This document shows, piece after piece, positions 1 through 8,496 of a stretch of DNA of 64,000 bases. Numbering within the stretch: position 1 is the first letter of the stretch; the number at the start of each line of letters is the position of its first letter. The notes beneath the pieces are model-generated. The model worked only from the letters and a program-made list of their open reading frames with translations. It made no database searches and was not told the origin of the DNA. The position numbers and the translations under genes are program-made. The stretch comes from Paenibacillus sp. UNC499MF (lineage in GTDB: Bacteria; Bacillota; Bacilli; Paenibacillales; NBRC-103111): NCBI RefSeq assembly GCF_900107975.1, contig NZ_FNVF01000001.1, forward strand, positions 480,323 through 544,322, in the 5' to 3' direction.

Positions 1-2
1 GA

Positions 3-893
3 GAGCTTACGGATATTTTCAAAGGGGACTTCTGCTGCATTCTCCAGAAGGAAGATGAGAAGGAACGGCTTGCCGTCAAAGCGAGCAACTTCAATCCGCT
101 GCACTACGAGCATCTGGAGATGGGGACAGGCTACTCGGGGCTCGTTTACGACAGGAAGGAAGCCGTTATCGTTTCCGATTACGACCCGCGATTCCACGTT
201 TCATCGAAACTGATGGAATTGTCGAAATCGAAGTCGCTGATGGCGGCCCCGATCCTCGGAGGGGGAGAGGTGCTTGGCGTCATCCTGGTCGCTCACCGCG
301 ATCCCCACTATTTCTCCTACGATAACTTCAAGCTGCTTCAGGCGCTCTGCAGCCATATCGGTCTGGCTATCACAAACGCGACTCTGCATGCCGAGCTACA
401 GCGTCTGGTCATCATGGATCAGCTGACGGGCTTGTATGCGCGCCATTATTTGAACAATCAGGTCAAGGAGATGCAGAAGAAAGACTTCTGCGGTTCCCTG
501 ATCGTAGTGGATATCGACTATTTTAAACAAGTGAACGACACGTACGGCCATCAGGTCGGCGATCAGATTCTTATGCAGGTCAGCGGTATTCTCGCTTCAA
601 GCATACGCGACACGGACATTGCCGCCCGCTGGGGCGGCGAAGAGCTGGCCGTATATTTACCGAAGGTCGGCAAACAGCAGGCTCTCCGCGTCGCCGAAAG
701 AATCCGCGAAAGGGTCATGAACGAGACGCGACCCGGAGTAACCGTGTCCTGCGGGGTTTCGGACTGGTTCTGGGAAGATGACAAGATCAGCGTGGAATCC
801 CTGTTCTACAAAGCCGATATGGCCCTGTACCAGGCCAAGCATGATGGCCGGAATCAAATCGTTATGGATCAAAGCCGCTCCTTCACCTCGTAG
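3..893 (+). CDS. GAF-GGDEF diguanylate cyclase, 5' partial
   Basis: The reading frame is open from base 3, so the gene starts upstream of the window; the Met codon at 120 lies inside the domain and is not the start. The visible 296 residues hold the end of a GAF sensor domain (about residues 1-125) and a full GGDEF domain. The active site reads GGEEL (bases 633-647), a functional variant of GGDEF, and an RxxD inhibitory site (RDTD) lies five residues before it, so the enzyme should make cyclic di-GMP from two GTP and be product-inhibited. The N-terminal part that would tell cytosolic from membrane location is missing. The stop codon lies inside the terminator hairpin. Confidence 0.9.
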   Translation, partial: ELTDIFKGDFCCILQKEDEKERLAVKASNFNPLHYEHLEMGTGYSGLVYDRKEAVIVSDYDPRFHVSSKLMELSKSKSLMAAPILGGGEVLGVILVAHRDPHYFSYDNFKLLQALCSHIGLAITNATLHAELQRLVIMDQLTGLYARHYLNNQVKEMQKKDFCGSLIVVDIDYFKQVNDTYGHQVGDQILMQVSGILASSIRDTDIAARWGGEELAVYLPKVGKQQALRVAERIRERVMNETRPGVTVSCGVSDWFWEDDKISVESLFYKADMALYQAKHDGRNQIVMDQSRSFTS

Positions 894-906
894 GAGCGCT
901 TTTTTG
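876..906 (+). terminator. Rho-independent terminator of the GGDEF gene
   Basis: A perfect 7-bp stem (CGCTCCT with AGGAGCG) encloses the end of the reading frame including part of the stop codon and is followed by a run of T at 900-906. Confidence 0.8.
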
Positions 907-1083
907 TGTCAAAAGGGCTGAATTCTGGAAGATGGGATTTGATCGGGTTTACATTCATTTCCAAAATAATGCTTCGTACGGCATGTCCGCCGGTTATAAG
1001 ATAACATGCTTTGTTATAGTGGGCCTCACAGTTTACATCATCCCAGAAAATGTTACAATAAAAAAGTCAGGAGGATGGCGAGT

Positions 1084-1788
1084 TTGAAATGGCTTACATT
1101 TATTCGTACCAAACGGTTTATTTATGGGATGACGATAGTGCTGGTTATTATTGCCGTTCTTTCGATTCTATATAGAAAATCGGCCTGGAGGCATACGGGC
1201 GTGTCTATGGAGCAGCTGACTCCATGGCTTATTTCGCTTGGCATGCTGGGCAAAACTCTGGGTATAGCCTTGGTCTATCTTCAAACCCTGTTTCCGTTCG
1301 TGCCGTTCGTGCTCATAGCGGGCGCCAATGTTGCGCTGTTCGGAATCAAATGGGGTTTTGTGGTGAATTACGTGATGTCCGTGCTCGGGAGCGTGACGGC
1401 GTTTATTATCGCCCGTTATTTCGCCCATGACTGGGTTGAAAGAAAACTGAGCTCCAAGCCGCTTGTACAGCAGTTTAACAAGAAACTGGAGAATCACGGT
1501 TTTTTGTACATCCTAATGGGGAGGCTAATTCCCGTTATTCCTTCATCCGCCATCAGTTTTGGCGCCGGTGTCACTTCGGTAACGTTCCGCCAGTTTGTGC
1601 TGGGGACGACGATCGGCAAAATTCCGATGGTGCTGCTGGAATCCCTGATTGCCCATGATTTATTTCATTTTAAAGCCTATAAGGGCAGATTATTCGTTCT
1701 GCTTGCCATTTTTGTTATTCTGATGGTACTGGGCAGTCTATTCAAAAAGCGGCTGGATGCCCGGAAACAGGACAAACCGTCCCCGTAA
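1084..1788 (+). CDS. VTT-domain (TVP38/TMEM64 family) membrane protein
   Basis: This encodes a 234-residue polytopic membrane protein of the VTT/DedA-like superfamily. A first hydrophobic segment covers about residues 14-32. It is followed by the conserved core with the motif GRLIPVIPSS, a Pro-rich re-entrant loop typical of the family, and a final transmembrane segment before a basic tail. Family members are linked to lipid or undecaprenyl-phosphate handling, but the substrate here is unknown. The frame is open back to 1006, yet AGGAGG at 1069-1074 directly abuts an ATG at 1075 and is correctly spaced (9 bases) for the TTG at 1084, so TTG is chosen. The gene stands alone between a terminator and the aminopeptidase gene. 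Confidence 0.8.
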   Translation: MKWLTFIRTKRFIYGMTIVLVIIAVLSILYRKSAWRHTGVSMEQLTPWLISLGMLGKTLGIALVYLQTLFPFVPFVLIAGANVALFGIKWGFVVNYVMSVLGSVTAFIIARYFAHDWVERKLSSKPLVQQFNKKLENHGFLYILMGRLIPVIPSSAISFGAGVTSVTFRQFVLGTTIGKIPMVLLESLIAHDLFHFKAYKGRLFVLLAIFVILMVLGSLFKKRLDARKQDKPSP

Positions 1789-1837
1789 GCCGGGGAACTA
1801 AGAACCAACCGCTCATTTCAAGGAGGAAACGACATTT

Positions 1838-2953
1838 ATGCGCGACCCTAGAATTCAACAGCTTGCGGCCAATTTGGTCCAATATTCGCTTGATGTACAA
1901 CCGGGAGAAAACGTGTGGATCGAGATGTACGGTTCCGAACGGGAACTCGTCCGCTGCTTGATCGAAGAAGTGTATGCCCGCGGCGGCAAGCCTTACGTGG
2001 ATCTGATCGACCGGCGCGTACTCGGTTCCCTGATTAAATCCGCTACGAAGGAACAAATGCAGGAGTGGGGAGAAGCCGATCTTGCCCGTATGAAAAGAAT
2101 GGACGGTTACATAGGAGTAAGAGCGGGAGAAAACGTGAACGAGTGGGCAGATGTGCCCGAGGAGCAGATGAAGCTCTACAGCCTCTACTATCAGAAGCCC
2201 GTTCATCTGGAACAGAGAATCAAGCATACCCGCTGGGTGGTGCTCCGCTATCCGAACGCTTCCATGGCCCAACTGGCCAGCATGAGCACGGATGCTTTCG
2301 AAGACTTCTATTTCGATGTCTGCAATCTCGACTACGGCAACATGGACGCGGCGATGGATCCGCTGAAAGCTTTGATGGAGCGGACCGATAAGGTGCGGCT
2401 TGTCGCGCCCGGTACCGATCTGACTTTTTCGATCAAAGGAATTCCGGCTATCAAGTGCTCCGGTCAAAATAACATTCCGGACGGGGAATGCTTCACGGCG
2501 CCTGTTCGCGATTCCGTAAACGGGACCATCACGTTCAATACGCCTTCGATTCAGTCGGGTGTTACGTTCGACAACATCTCCTTCCGCCTCGAGAACGGCA
2601 AAATCGTGGAAGCGACGAGCAGCGACACGGCGCGTATCAACGAAGTGCTCGATATGGATGAAGGCGCCCGTTATATCGGGGAGTTCAGTCTGGGCTTTAA
2701 CCCTTATATCCAGCATCCGATGAAAGACATTCTTTTTGATGAGAAAATCGATGGAAGCTTGCACTTCACCCCCGGACAAGCCTACGAAGAAGCGGATAAC
2801 GGCAACCGTTCCTCGCTGCACTGGGATCTTGTTCTGATTCAGCGTCCGGAGTACGGCGGCGGAGAAGTATGGTTTGACGACGTGCTTATCCGGAAAGACG
2901 GCCGTTTCGTGATTCCCGAGCTTCAGGGCCTGAATCCCGAAAATCTGAAATAA
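1838..2953 (+). CDS. M29 family aminopeptidase (AmpS/aminopeptidase T type)
   Basis: The 371-residue product is full length for peptidase family M29, cytosolic metal-dependent aminopeptidases that release N-terminal residues from peptides and work as dimers. Signature segments are visible in order: the DGECFTAP loop with a metal-binding Glu, the YIGEFSLGFNP segment with a second Glu, the SSLHWDLV segment with a His ligand, and the GGGEVWFDD motif near the C-terminus. The start ATG has AGGAGG 11 bases upstream. It is probably transcribed alone or with the preceding VTT gene, 49 bases away; I see no clear terminator between them. Confidence 0.9.
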   Translation: MRDPRIQQLAANLVQYSLDVQPGENVWIEMYGSERELVRCLIEEVYARGGKPYVDLIDRRVLGSLIKSATKEQMQEWGEADLARMKRMDGYIGVRAGENVNEWADVPEEQMKLYSLYYQKPVHLEQRIKHTRWVVLRYPNASMAQLASMSTDAFEDFYFDVCNLDYGNMDAAMDPLKALMERTDKVRLVAPGTDLTFSIKGIPAIKCSGQNNIPDGECFTAPVRDSVNGTITFNTPSIQSGVTFDNISFRLENGKIVEATSSDTARINEVLDMDEGARYIGEFSLGFNPYIQHPMKDILFDEKIDGSLHFTPGQAYEEADNGNRSSLHWDLVLIQRPEYGGGEVWFDDVLIRKDGRFVIPELQGLNPENLK

Positions 2954-3056
2954 GCCCTTTTGGAATGCGCAATGGAAAAAGTTGTTGCGTGTAAGGGGTT
3001 TCATCGTGTAACATGGAACTATATGACGACGTTGAACCGTATAGGAGGAATGCTTC

Positions 3057-3305
3057 ATGCCAAGTGCCAACAATGCAGCGATTGTGGAAATTTCCCAGAC
3101 TGCCAATCAGTTCAGATCTTCCATCGTATTGCAATACGATAACAAGTATATTGATGTTAAAAGCATTCTGGGTCTATTCACGACACTTCTGAGCTCCGGC
3201 AACTATGAGCTTCATGTTCACGGACCGGATGCGGAAGAAGCCAAGAAAGCAATGGCCGAAGTATTTGCCAAGCATCAGCTGGCGATTCAAATCGTGGAAG
3301 ACTAA
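3057..3305 (+). CDS. HPr/Crh-like protein lacking the active-site histidine
   Basis: The 82-residue product aligns with the HPr fold from the first helix onward: QTANQF matches the QTASKY helix of HPr and KYIDVKSILGL matches the NLKSIMGV segment holding the regulatory serine. Ser36 here corresponds to HPr Ser46. The first strand and the GxHARP loop with the PTS phospho-accepting His15 are absent; the equivalent position falls in an Asn/Ala-rich N-terminus. It therefore cannot carry out PTS phosphotransfer and resembles Crh, in which His15 is also replaced. A role in signalling through Ser phosphorylation is inference. The start is firm: AGGAGG at 3043-3048, 8 bases from the ATG. No ptsI is nearby. 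Confidence 0.8.
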   Translation: MPSANNAAIVEISQTANQFRSSIVLQYDNKYIDVKSILGLFTTLLSSGNYELHVHGPDAEEAKKAMAEVFAKHQLAIQIVED

Positions 3306-3319
3306 TCCGAGAAATAAGG

Positions 3320-3346
3320 GCGTCCCGGCTGCGGGGCGCTTTTTTT
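3320..3346 (+). terminator. Terminator of the HPr-like gene
   Basis: An 8-bp GC-rich stem (GCGTCCCG with CGGGGCGC, one G-T pair) with a four-base loop is followed by seven T. Confidence 0.85.
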
Positions 3347-3451
3347 ATAGGGCGGGAAAAGGAAGGCAAAGGCCCTTTCTCTTGTAACTTGGCTTATTTT
3401 CGTCTATATTAGACTTAAGGCGTAGGAATCTGTACAGGGGGGAAAAGAAGT

Positions 3452-3736
3452 ATGTCTTCATCGGATTTGCTGGTGAGTTTGAACCAGAAAGCACTTAATC
3501 TTCTTGAAGAAGATGCATATAAAATCGAAAAGCTGATCGAAATTCAAATGGAAAACTTGACGACTCGTCAATGCCCTTTGTACGAAGAGGTGCTCGATAC
3601 ACAGATGTACGGGTATTCGCGGGAAATCGATTTCGCAATCCGTGCAGGACTTATTCCCGCCAATGTCGGCAAGGAACTGCTGAACAAGCTTGAGCGTAAT
3701 TTGGCGAAATTGTATGAAGCCTTAAATAAAAAGTAA
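3452..3736 (+). CDS. ylaN: YlaN family protein
   Basis: The 94-residue acidic, all-helical protein matches YlaN (DUF1507) over its whole length, including the TTRQCPLYEEVLDTQMYG segment. YlaN is conserved in Bacilli and has been linked to iron homeostasis through the Fur regulator; that role is from family knowledge and cannot be read here. GGGG at about 3438-3441 lies 10 bases before the ATG. It is a single-gene unit: a terminator overlaps its stop codon, and the next gene is on the opposite strand. In B. subtilis ylaN sits next to ftsW; here ftsW is 1.8 kb away on the other strand. Confidence 0.9.
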   Translation: MSSSDLLVSLNQKALNLLEEDAYKIEKLIEIQMENLTTRQCPLYEEVLDTQMYGYSREIDFAIRAGLIPANVGKELLNKLERNLAKLYEALNKK

Positions 3737-3762
3737 CCCACACCAGGCGGGTTACTTTTTTT
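3733..3762 (+). terminator. Terminator of ylaN
   Basis: GTAACCC pairs with GGGTTAC across a nine-base loop and is followed by seven T. The left arm contains the ylaN stop codon. Confidence 0.85.
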
Positions 3763-3800
3763 GTTGCTGTTATTTTGCTGCTTCTATAAGAGGCAGCTCG

Positions 3801-4844
3801 CTAGACGAGGAAGAAGACCACACCGAGGATCAGGTAAACCGCCAGCAGAAGGACCCCTTCATACCAGTTGGAGGAACCGTCCTGGGAAATCGATTTCGAG
3901 ATAATAACGGCTACCCCGATGGCCACCAGCTCGTAAGTGGTGAAGACGATATCCATCGTGTTTCCCATGAAGAAGCTCGAGAAAATAAGAACCGGAGCTA
4001 CGAATAAAGCAATCTGGAGCGAACTCCCGACCGCGATCTCAACGGCGGCTCCCATTTTATTTTTCAGAGCCATCATAACCGCCGCGCTGTGCTCGGCCGC
4101 ATTCCCGATAATCGCAATGAGGAAAGCTCCGACGAACAGTTCGGACAGTCCGAATTGGGAAGTGAATTCCTCCAGCGTTCCGACCAGCCATTCACTTTCG
4201 AAGCCCACCATAACCGTAGCGAGAAGAAGAAAGAGAATCGACGTTTTCTTGGACCAGGCAGGCTCGCTGTGTTCGACCACTTGATCGGAGAGTTCTTTCT
4301 TATGCGTCACCATGGAGAAAATGAGCCACAAAACGTAAGCGACGATAAGGACGCCGGCGACGATCAAGCTCATTTGCGTCGTTTCTTTCTGGGTCAGACT
4401 TTTCGCAAACACCGCTGGAATGAACAGCGCGATTACGGCCAGCGTCATCAAGGAAGCGTTGTGCGAGGCCAGCTTGATGTTGAACTTTTGTTCCTTAAAC
4501 TTTAGTCCGCCCGCCAGCACGCTCGCTCCAAGTACGAGCAGAAGATTCCCGATAATGGCTCCCGTTAAACTGGCTTTGACTACATCGAACAAGCCGTCTT
4601 TAACGAGAAAGAAGGCGATGATAAGCTCCGCCGCGTTACCGAAAGTCGCATTCAGGAATCCTCCCATCCGGTCACCGGCGTAGTGGGCGACGCTTTCGGT
4701 CGCTTTTCCCAGGAATCCGGCCACAAAGAGGATAGCCAGACACGAGATCGCGAACTGAATCGTCGTGCCCCAATGCATATAATGCGCAACGGCACTAAGT
4801 GCGAATGTCACAATTAAACCGATGTTGAACAGGTTTTTTCTCAA
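3801..4844 (-). CDS. Calcium/proton exchanger, CAX family
   Basis: The 347-residue protein has about 11 membrane segments in two homologous halves. Each half carries the diagnostic GNAxE motif: FGNAAELI in the first and IGNAAEHS in the second. This matches the CAX/ChaA exchangers (YfkE in B. subtilis), which expel Ca2+ from the cytosol in exchange for H+. The start is a TTG with GGAGGG about 9 bases upstream. A good sigma-A promoter lies about 50-80 bases upstream on the same strand, so it is probably monocistronic. The leader is short and shows no Mn2+ or Mg2+ riboswitch. Confidence 0.92.
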   Translation of the reverse strand: MRKNLFNIGLIVTFALSAVAHYMHWGTTIQFAISCLAILFVAGFLGKATESVAHYAGDRMGGFLNATFGNAAELIIAFFLVKDGLFDVVKASLTGAIIGNLLLVLGASVLAGGLKFKEQKFNIKLASHNASLMTLAVIALFIPAVFAKSLTQKETTQMSLIVAGVLIVAYVLWLIFSMVTHKKELSDQVVEHSEPAWSKKTSILFLLLATVMVGFESEWLVGTLEEFTSQFGLSELFVGAFLIAIIGNAAEHSAAVMMALKNKMGAAVEIAVGSSLQIALFVAPVLIFSSFFMGNTMDIVFTTYELVAIGVAVIISKSISQDGSSNWYEGVLLLAVYLILGVVFFLV

Positions 4845-4897
4845 AAGCTATCCCTCCGCTTATGTAGTAGTTTCTTACAGGTATGTATGCTTTAAAT

Positions 4898-4926
4898 AAT
4901 ATACCCACAAATGGCAATGTTGTAAA
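4898..4926 (-). promoter_or_regulatory. Predicted sigma-A promoter of the CAX gene
   Basis: On the minus strand TTTACA (4921-4926) and TATATT (4898-4903) are separated by exactly 17 bases and point to the exchanger gene. This is a match by eye. Confidence 0.6.
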
Positions 4927-5041
4927 ATAAGATTTTTGCGTGCAGGAATGAACTCGTTCCTTCCCCCTGTGAGGCGTTCGGTTGCTTTCTCAATTGCCAG
5001 CAATTACAATAAGGATAACGATTGCTGAAGGAGTGATTCGG

Positions 5042-5428
5042 ATGGTCGAAGAAATTCAAACGGGTAACATACGCATTTCAGACGATGTTGTGGCTACGAT
5101 TGCCGGCCTCGCTGCTTTGGAAACACCGGGCATCGCCGCCATGTCCGGCGGAATATCGGAAGGATTCGCCAAACGTCTGAGCGGTAAAAATGTTCAGCGC
5201 GGTGTCTCTGTCGAAGTCGGGCAAGTGGAAGCGGCCGTCGATCTCCGCGTCATCGTCCTTTACGGAAGCAAAATCCAGGACGTATGCAGAGAACTGCAGC
5301 TTAACGTGCGCGAAGCGGTGGAGAATATGACGGGACTCCGCATCGTGGAGGTTAATGTCAAAGTCGAAGGCGTTTCTTTCAAGGAAGACGAAGCCGCAGC
5401 GCTTGACGACCCAACGCGTGTGAAATAA
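5042..5428 (+). CDS. Asp23/Gls24 family envelope-stress protein
   Basis: The 128-residue product has the Asp23 core: GNIRISDDVVATIAGLAALE at the start, an amphipathic beta region with VDLRVIVLYGSKI, and the closing VNVKVEGVSF. Related proteins include YqhY and YloU of B. subtilis and membrane-associated Asp23 of S. aureus; the biochemical role is unsettled. The frame is open from 4982, but AAGGAG at 5028-5033 fixes the start at ATG 5042 (8-base spacing). A second paralogue lies at 45731-46090 in this window. The gene ends at a bidirectional terminator shared with ftsW. Confidence 0.85.
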   Translation: MVEEIQTGNIRISDDVVATIAGLAALETPGIAAMSGGISEGFAKRLSGKNVQRGVSVEVGQVEAAVDLRVIVLYGSKIQDVCRELQLNVREAVENMTGLRIVEVNVKVEGVSFKEDEAAALDDPTRVK

Positions 5429-5462
5429 ACCGGTTCCGGCCCGGCTGCCGGGCAGCGTACAT

Positions 5463-5496
5463 AAAAAAAAGGATGCCCTCGGGGCATCCTTTTTTT
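5463..5496. terminator. Bidirectional terminator between asp23-like gene and ftsW
   Basis: GGATGCCC pairs with GGGCATCC around a three-base loop, flanked by A and T runs, so it can act on both converging transcripts. Confidence 0.9.
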
Positions 5497-5532
5497 GTCG
5501 TACAAACTGCCGGATCGAAGGAGAAGAGACAC

Positions 5533-6714
5533 TTAGCGGTAAACACGCGTAGTCTGCGTAACCTTCTCGACCTTCTCCTTCTTCTCCAGCCGGTTCTGCT
5601 CCCGGGAAAGGCTGAGCATGATTCCCATGCCGATCAGCGTGACCATCATGGAAGATCCCCCGTAAGAGATGAGGGGGAGCGTAACCCCGGTCATCGGCAG
5701 GGTTCCGGTAACACCGCCGATGTTAATAATGGCCGTGGTTCCGATCATGGTCATAATGCCGACACCGGTGAGCATCCCGAACCGGTCCGGACACCGGACG
5801 GCAATGACCAGTCCCCGCCACAGGAAGATAATGTAGACCAGCAGGAAAAGCATGCTGCCGATCATGCCGAGCTCTTCGCCGATAATGGCGAAAATAAAGT
5901 CCGTGTAGGGCTCGGGCAGGTAGAGCTTCTGAATGCTTTGTCCGAAACCGGCTCCGGTAATGCCGCCGTGTCCGAAAGCATACAGAGACTGCATAACCTG
6001 AAACCCGCTGTCCAGCACATCGTCCTTCGGATTCAGATAAGCACTGAAACGTTTCATCCTTAAACCGACATGATCGGAAGCGGATTTAAAATTAAACAGA
6101 AAATAGAAGCCCAGAAATACCACGGCGGCCAGGCCGCCCGCCACACCGATTGAAAACAGATGCTTCACCCGGGCGCCGCCCACGAAGATCACCACGCTGG
6201 CGCAAAGGATGAGAATAGCGGCGGAGCCGACATCCGGCTGCAGCAAAATCCAGAAGGCGATAAAGCCCGTAATGAGCACGGCCGGCAGAAGGCCTTTTTT
6301 CATATCCTGAATGCTGTCGCCCTTCTTGCTGATGAGCTGCGCCAGGTAAACGATTACAGCGAGCTTGGCAAACTCAGCGGGCTGGAGGCTGAACGTTCCG
6401 AGCGGAAGCCAGCTTCTTGAACCGTTAATTCCTTTGAAAAACAGGACGGCTACGAGCATGGCAATCACAACGAGAAAGCCGGGCTTGACCCAGTTTTTCA
6501 GTTTGCTATACCGGATATTCATACAGAACAGCATTAAGAACGTGCCGACTACGGCGAATAAAATTTGTCTGGTTGCAAAGTACCAAGGATTGTTGAATTT
6601 GGTCGATGCGTATACCGAGCTGGAACTGAAAACCATCACGAGGCCGAAGCAGACCAGTGCGAAGGTTAGGAAAAGAAGCAGGAAATCTGGCGTTCCTCTG
6701 CGCGGGGTACTCAA
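5533..6714 (-). CDS. ftsW: SEDS-family peptidoglycan glycosyltransferase FtsW
   Basis: The 393-residue protein has about ten membrane segments and the hallmarks of the SEDS family: NGSRSWLPLG with LQPAEFAK after it, the PEPYTDFIFAIIGEELG loop, and LPLISYGGSS in the last helices. SEDS proteins polymerise lipid II into glycan strands with a class B penicillin-binding protein; FtsW acts at the septum, while RodA and SpoVE are close relatives, so the exact member is inferred. The start is TTG with CAGGAG 6 bases upstream; this site sits beside the stop of the yugN-like gene, implying a two-gene unit. Confidence 0.88.
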   Translation of the reverse strand: MSTPRRGTPDFLLLFLTFALVCFGLVMVFSSSSVYASTKFNNPWYFATRQILFAVVGTFLMLFCMNIRYSKLKNWVKPGFLVVIAMLVAVLFFKGINGSRSWLPLGTFSLQPAEFAKLAVIVYLAQLISKKGDSIQDMKKGLLPAVLITGFIAFWILLQPDVGSAAILILCASVVIFVGGARVKHLFSIGVAGGLAAVVFLGFYFLFNFKSASDHVGLRMKRFSAYLNPKDDVLDSGFQVMQSLYAFGHGGITGAGFGQSIQKLYLPEPYTDFIFAIIGEELGMIGSMLFLLVYIIFLWRGLVIAVRCPDRFGMLTGVGIMTMIGTTAIINIGGVTGTLPMTGVTLPLISYGGSSMMVTLIGMGIMLSLSREQNRLEKKEKVEKVTQTTRVYR

Positions 6715-6726
6715 ATGAGTCTCCTG

Positions 6727-7071
6727 TTACGCCAGCAGTTGTTGAAGCTGGGACAACTTCTGCTTCGCTTTATTCAAAATCGCGTCCGGAATCGGGGATT
6801 CATAGTCGAGACCGTGCGGGAAAGTAGCTCTTCCTATGTATGCTTCTTCAATGTACAAAATCGCGTATGGAGATTCCAGCTTGCCGGATTCGGCACGTGT
6901 GTTTACACGCAGATAGTAGTCGGATTTTGTCGTCGGATCTTCCATTTTCAAATCATAAGTCGCACGGGTATATTCCCACTGCCCACGTACAAAACCGAGT
7001 TTGGATGTTACTTCGTCGAGGTGGGCAAGATCGCTTTTCAGGCCTTTAAACCCTTTGGTTTCAATAATCAA
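6727..7071 (-). CDS. YugN-like family protein
   Basis: The 114-residue product matches the YugN-like family of Bacilli, small cytosolic proteins of unknown function. Conserved features visible are GQWEYTRATYD in the middle and a Gln/Leu-rich C-terminal helix. The frame extends to a TTG at 7086, but GGAGG at 7080-7084 lies inside that extension and is 8 bases from the TTG at 7071, so 7071 is chosen. The stop is 12 bases from the start of ftsW, with the ftsW ribosome binding site between them, so the two are probably co-transcribed. Confidence 0.8.
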   Translation of the reverse strand: MIIETKGFKGLKSDLAHLDEVTSKLGFVRGQWEYTRATYDLKMEDPTTKSDYYLRVNTRAESGKLESPYAILYIEEAYIGRATFPHGLDYESPIPDAILNKAKQKLSQLQQLLA

Positions 7072-7207
7072 TTCAGACGCCTCCAATTTCTATACATTCT
7101 TTAACCATGATAGTATGTTTCCCTACGTCTTGCAAGTAAGAGCAAACCCGGAATCATGTAAAATTGTTGTCCGTTTGGCGGTGTAAGACGTGGGAGGATT
7201 TGGTACA

Positions 7208-8446
7208 ATGAAAGGAAAGTTCGTATCAATTACGGGGGCGGGTGATACCTTGATCAGACAGGGTGAGGAACTGGACAAAGAATGGGAAGCGATGTACGAG
7301 ACGATGGTATCCTGGAGAAGATATCTCCATCAGCATCCGGAGCTCTCTTATAAGGAAGTCAACACGGCGGCGTTCGTAGCGGAAAAGCTTACCGAATGGG
7401 GGCTTGAAGTCCGCACGGGCATGGGCGGGCACGGACTGGTAGCCGATCTTCAAGGGGACGCTCCCGGACCGACGGTCGCTCTCCGGGCCGATATGGACGC
7501 GCTGCCCATACAGGACGAAAAGCAGTGCGGCTACGCTTCGAAGGTTCCCGGCGTCATGCACGCTTGCGGACACGATGCGCACACGTCCACTCTGCTCGCC
7601 GCCGCCAAAATATGGAGTACAAAGAAAGAGCGGCTGAAGGGCAGAATCCGCTTTATTTTTCAACATGCGGAGGAAGTTACCCCCGGCGGAGCCGCTTCCA
7701 TGATAGAAGCGGGGGCACTGGACGGCGTGGATGTTATATACGGCGTACATTTATGGACGCCTTTGGAAGTCGGGGTAGTGGGCTCGAATCCCGGGGCGAT
7801 GATGGCCGCGGCCGACGAGTTTCATTTTGAAATCCGCGGGAAGGGCGGCCACGGAGGAATGCCTCACCAAGCGGTTGACAGCGTTGTCATCGGTTCGCAC
7901 GCGGTCGTGAATTTGCAGACCATCGTCAGCCGGACGGTGAGTCCTATCGATTCCTGCGTGGTCACGATCGGTTCCATTAACGGCGGAACCAACTTCAATG
8001 TCATCGCGGAAACCTGCAAAATGAAAGGAACGACCCGGACGTTCGATTCAGTTCTGAGACTGCAGGTAAAAGAAAGGGTCGAAGAAATTGTGGCTTCGAC
8101 CTGCAAGATGTACGGAGCCGAGTCGGTCATGGACTACCGGCTGGGGTACCCGCCGCTGATCAATCACCCCGGCGAGTTCGAGCGGTTCCGGCAAGTCGCT
8201 TCCGGCATGCTTCCGGATGACCGCGTGCTAACGATCGAGCCGGTAATGGCCGCGGAAGATTTCGCGTATTATCTTCAGCGGGTGCCGGGCTGCTTTATTT
8301 TCGTTGGTGCGGGTAACGCGCGGACGGGAGCGGATTATCCGCACCATCATCCGAAGTTCGATCTGGACGAGAGGGCGATGCTGACCGCCGGCAAGCTTCT
8401 GACGAGGATGGCTCTGCATGTTTTGGACGAAACGGGGACACGCTAA
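7208..8446 (+). CDS. M20 family amidohydrolase
   Basis: The 412-residue enzyme belongs to the M20D/amaA-hippurate hydrolase group, which removes acyl groups from N-acyl amino acids or related amides. The metal site is visible as HACGHDAHTS, FQHAEE and GVHLW, with a late His in the PHHHPKFD segment; the small dimerisation domain with GKGGHGGMPHQ lies in the middle. Substrate cannot be assigned. GGGAGG at 7192-7197 supports ATG 7208 rather than the upstream GTG at 7190. It is followed 50 bases later by the CBS gene and may be co-transcribed with it. Confidence 0.88.
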   Translation: MKGKFVSITGAGDTLIRQGEELDKEWEAMYETMVSWRRYLHQHPELSYKEVNTAAFVAEKLTEWGLEVRTGMGGHGLVADLQGDAPGPTVALRADMDALPIQDEKQCGYASKVPGVMHACGHDAHTSTLLAAAKIWSTKKERLKGRIRFIFQHAEEVTPGGAASMIEAGALDGVDVIYGVHLWTPLEVGVVGSNPGAMMAAADEFHFEIRGKGGHGGMPHQAVDSVVIGSHAVVNLQTIVSRTVSPIDSCVVTIGSINGGTNFNVIAETCKMKGTTRTFDSVLRLQVKERVEEIVASTCKMYGAESVMDYRLGYPPLINHPGEFERFRQVASGMLPDDRVLTIEPVMAAEDFAYYLQRVPGCFIFVGAGNARTGADYPHHHPKFDLDERAMLTAGKLLTRMALHVLDETGTR

Positions 8447-8496
8447 TTCCAGCCTTAACAAAACTTGCCTTCGTGCAGGTGAAGGAGGAATTTTTC

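Noticed and set aside
1742-3106. Long minus-strand open frame (454 codons) opposite the M29 aminopeptidase
   Set aside because: It lies fully antisense to a clear gene, has no ribosome binding site and a His/Arg/Phe-rich composition typical of reverse-strand frames in GC-biased codons. The same applies to long antisense frames at 31815-33737, 37372-39063, 40774-42444, 46091-48148, 48693-50333 (minus) and 21988-23628, 56954-58582, 60988-62160 (plus).
4845-4897. yybP-ykoY (Mn2+) riboswitch before the Ca2+/H+ exchanger
   Set aside because: The leader from the predicted promoter is only about 45 bases, too short for this element.
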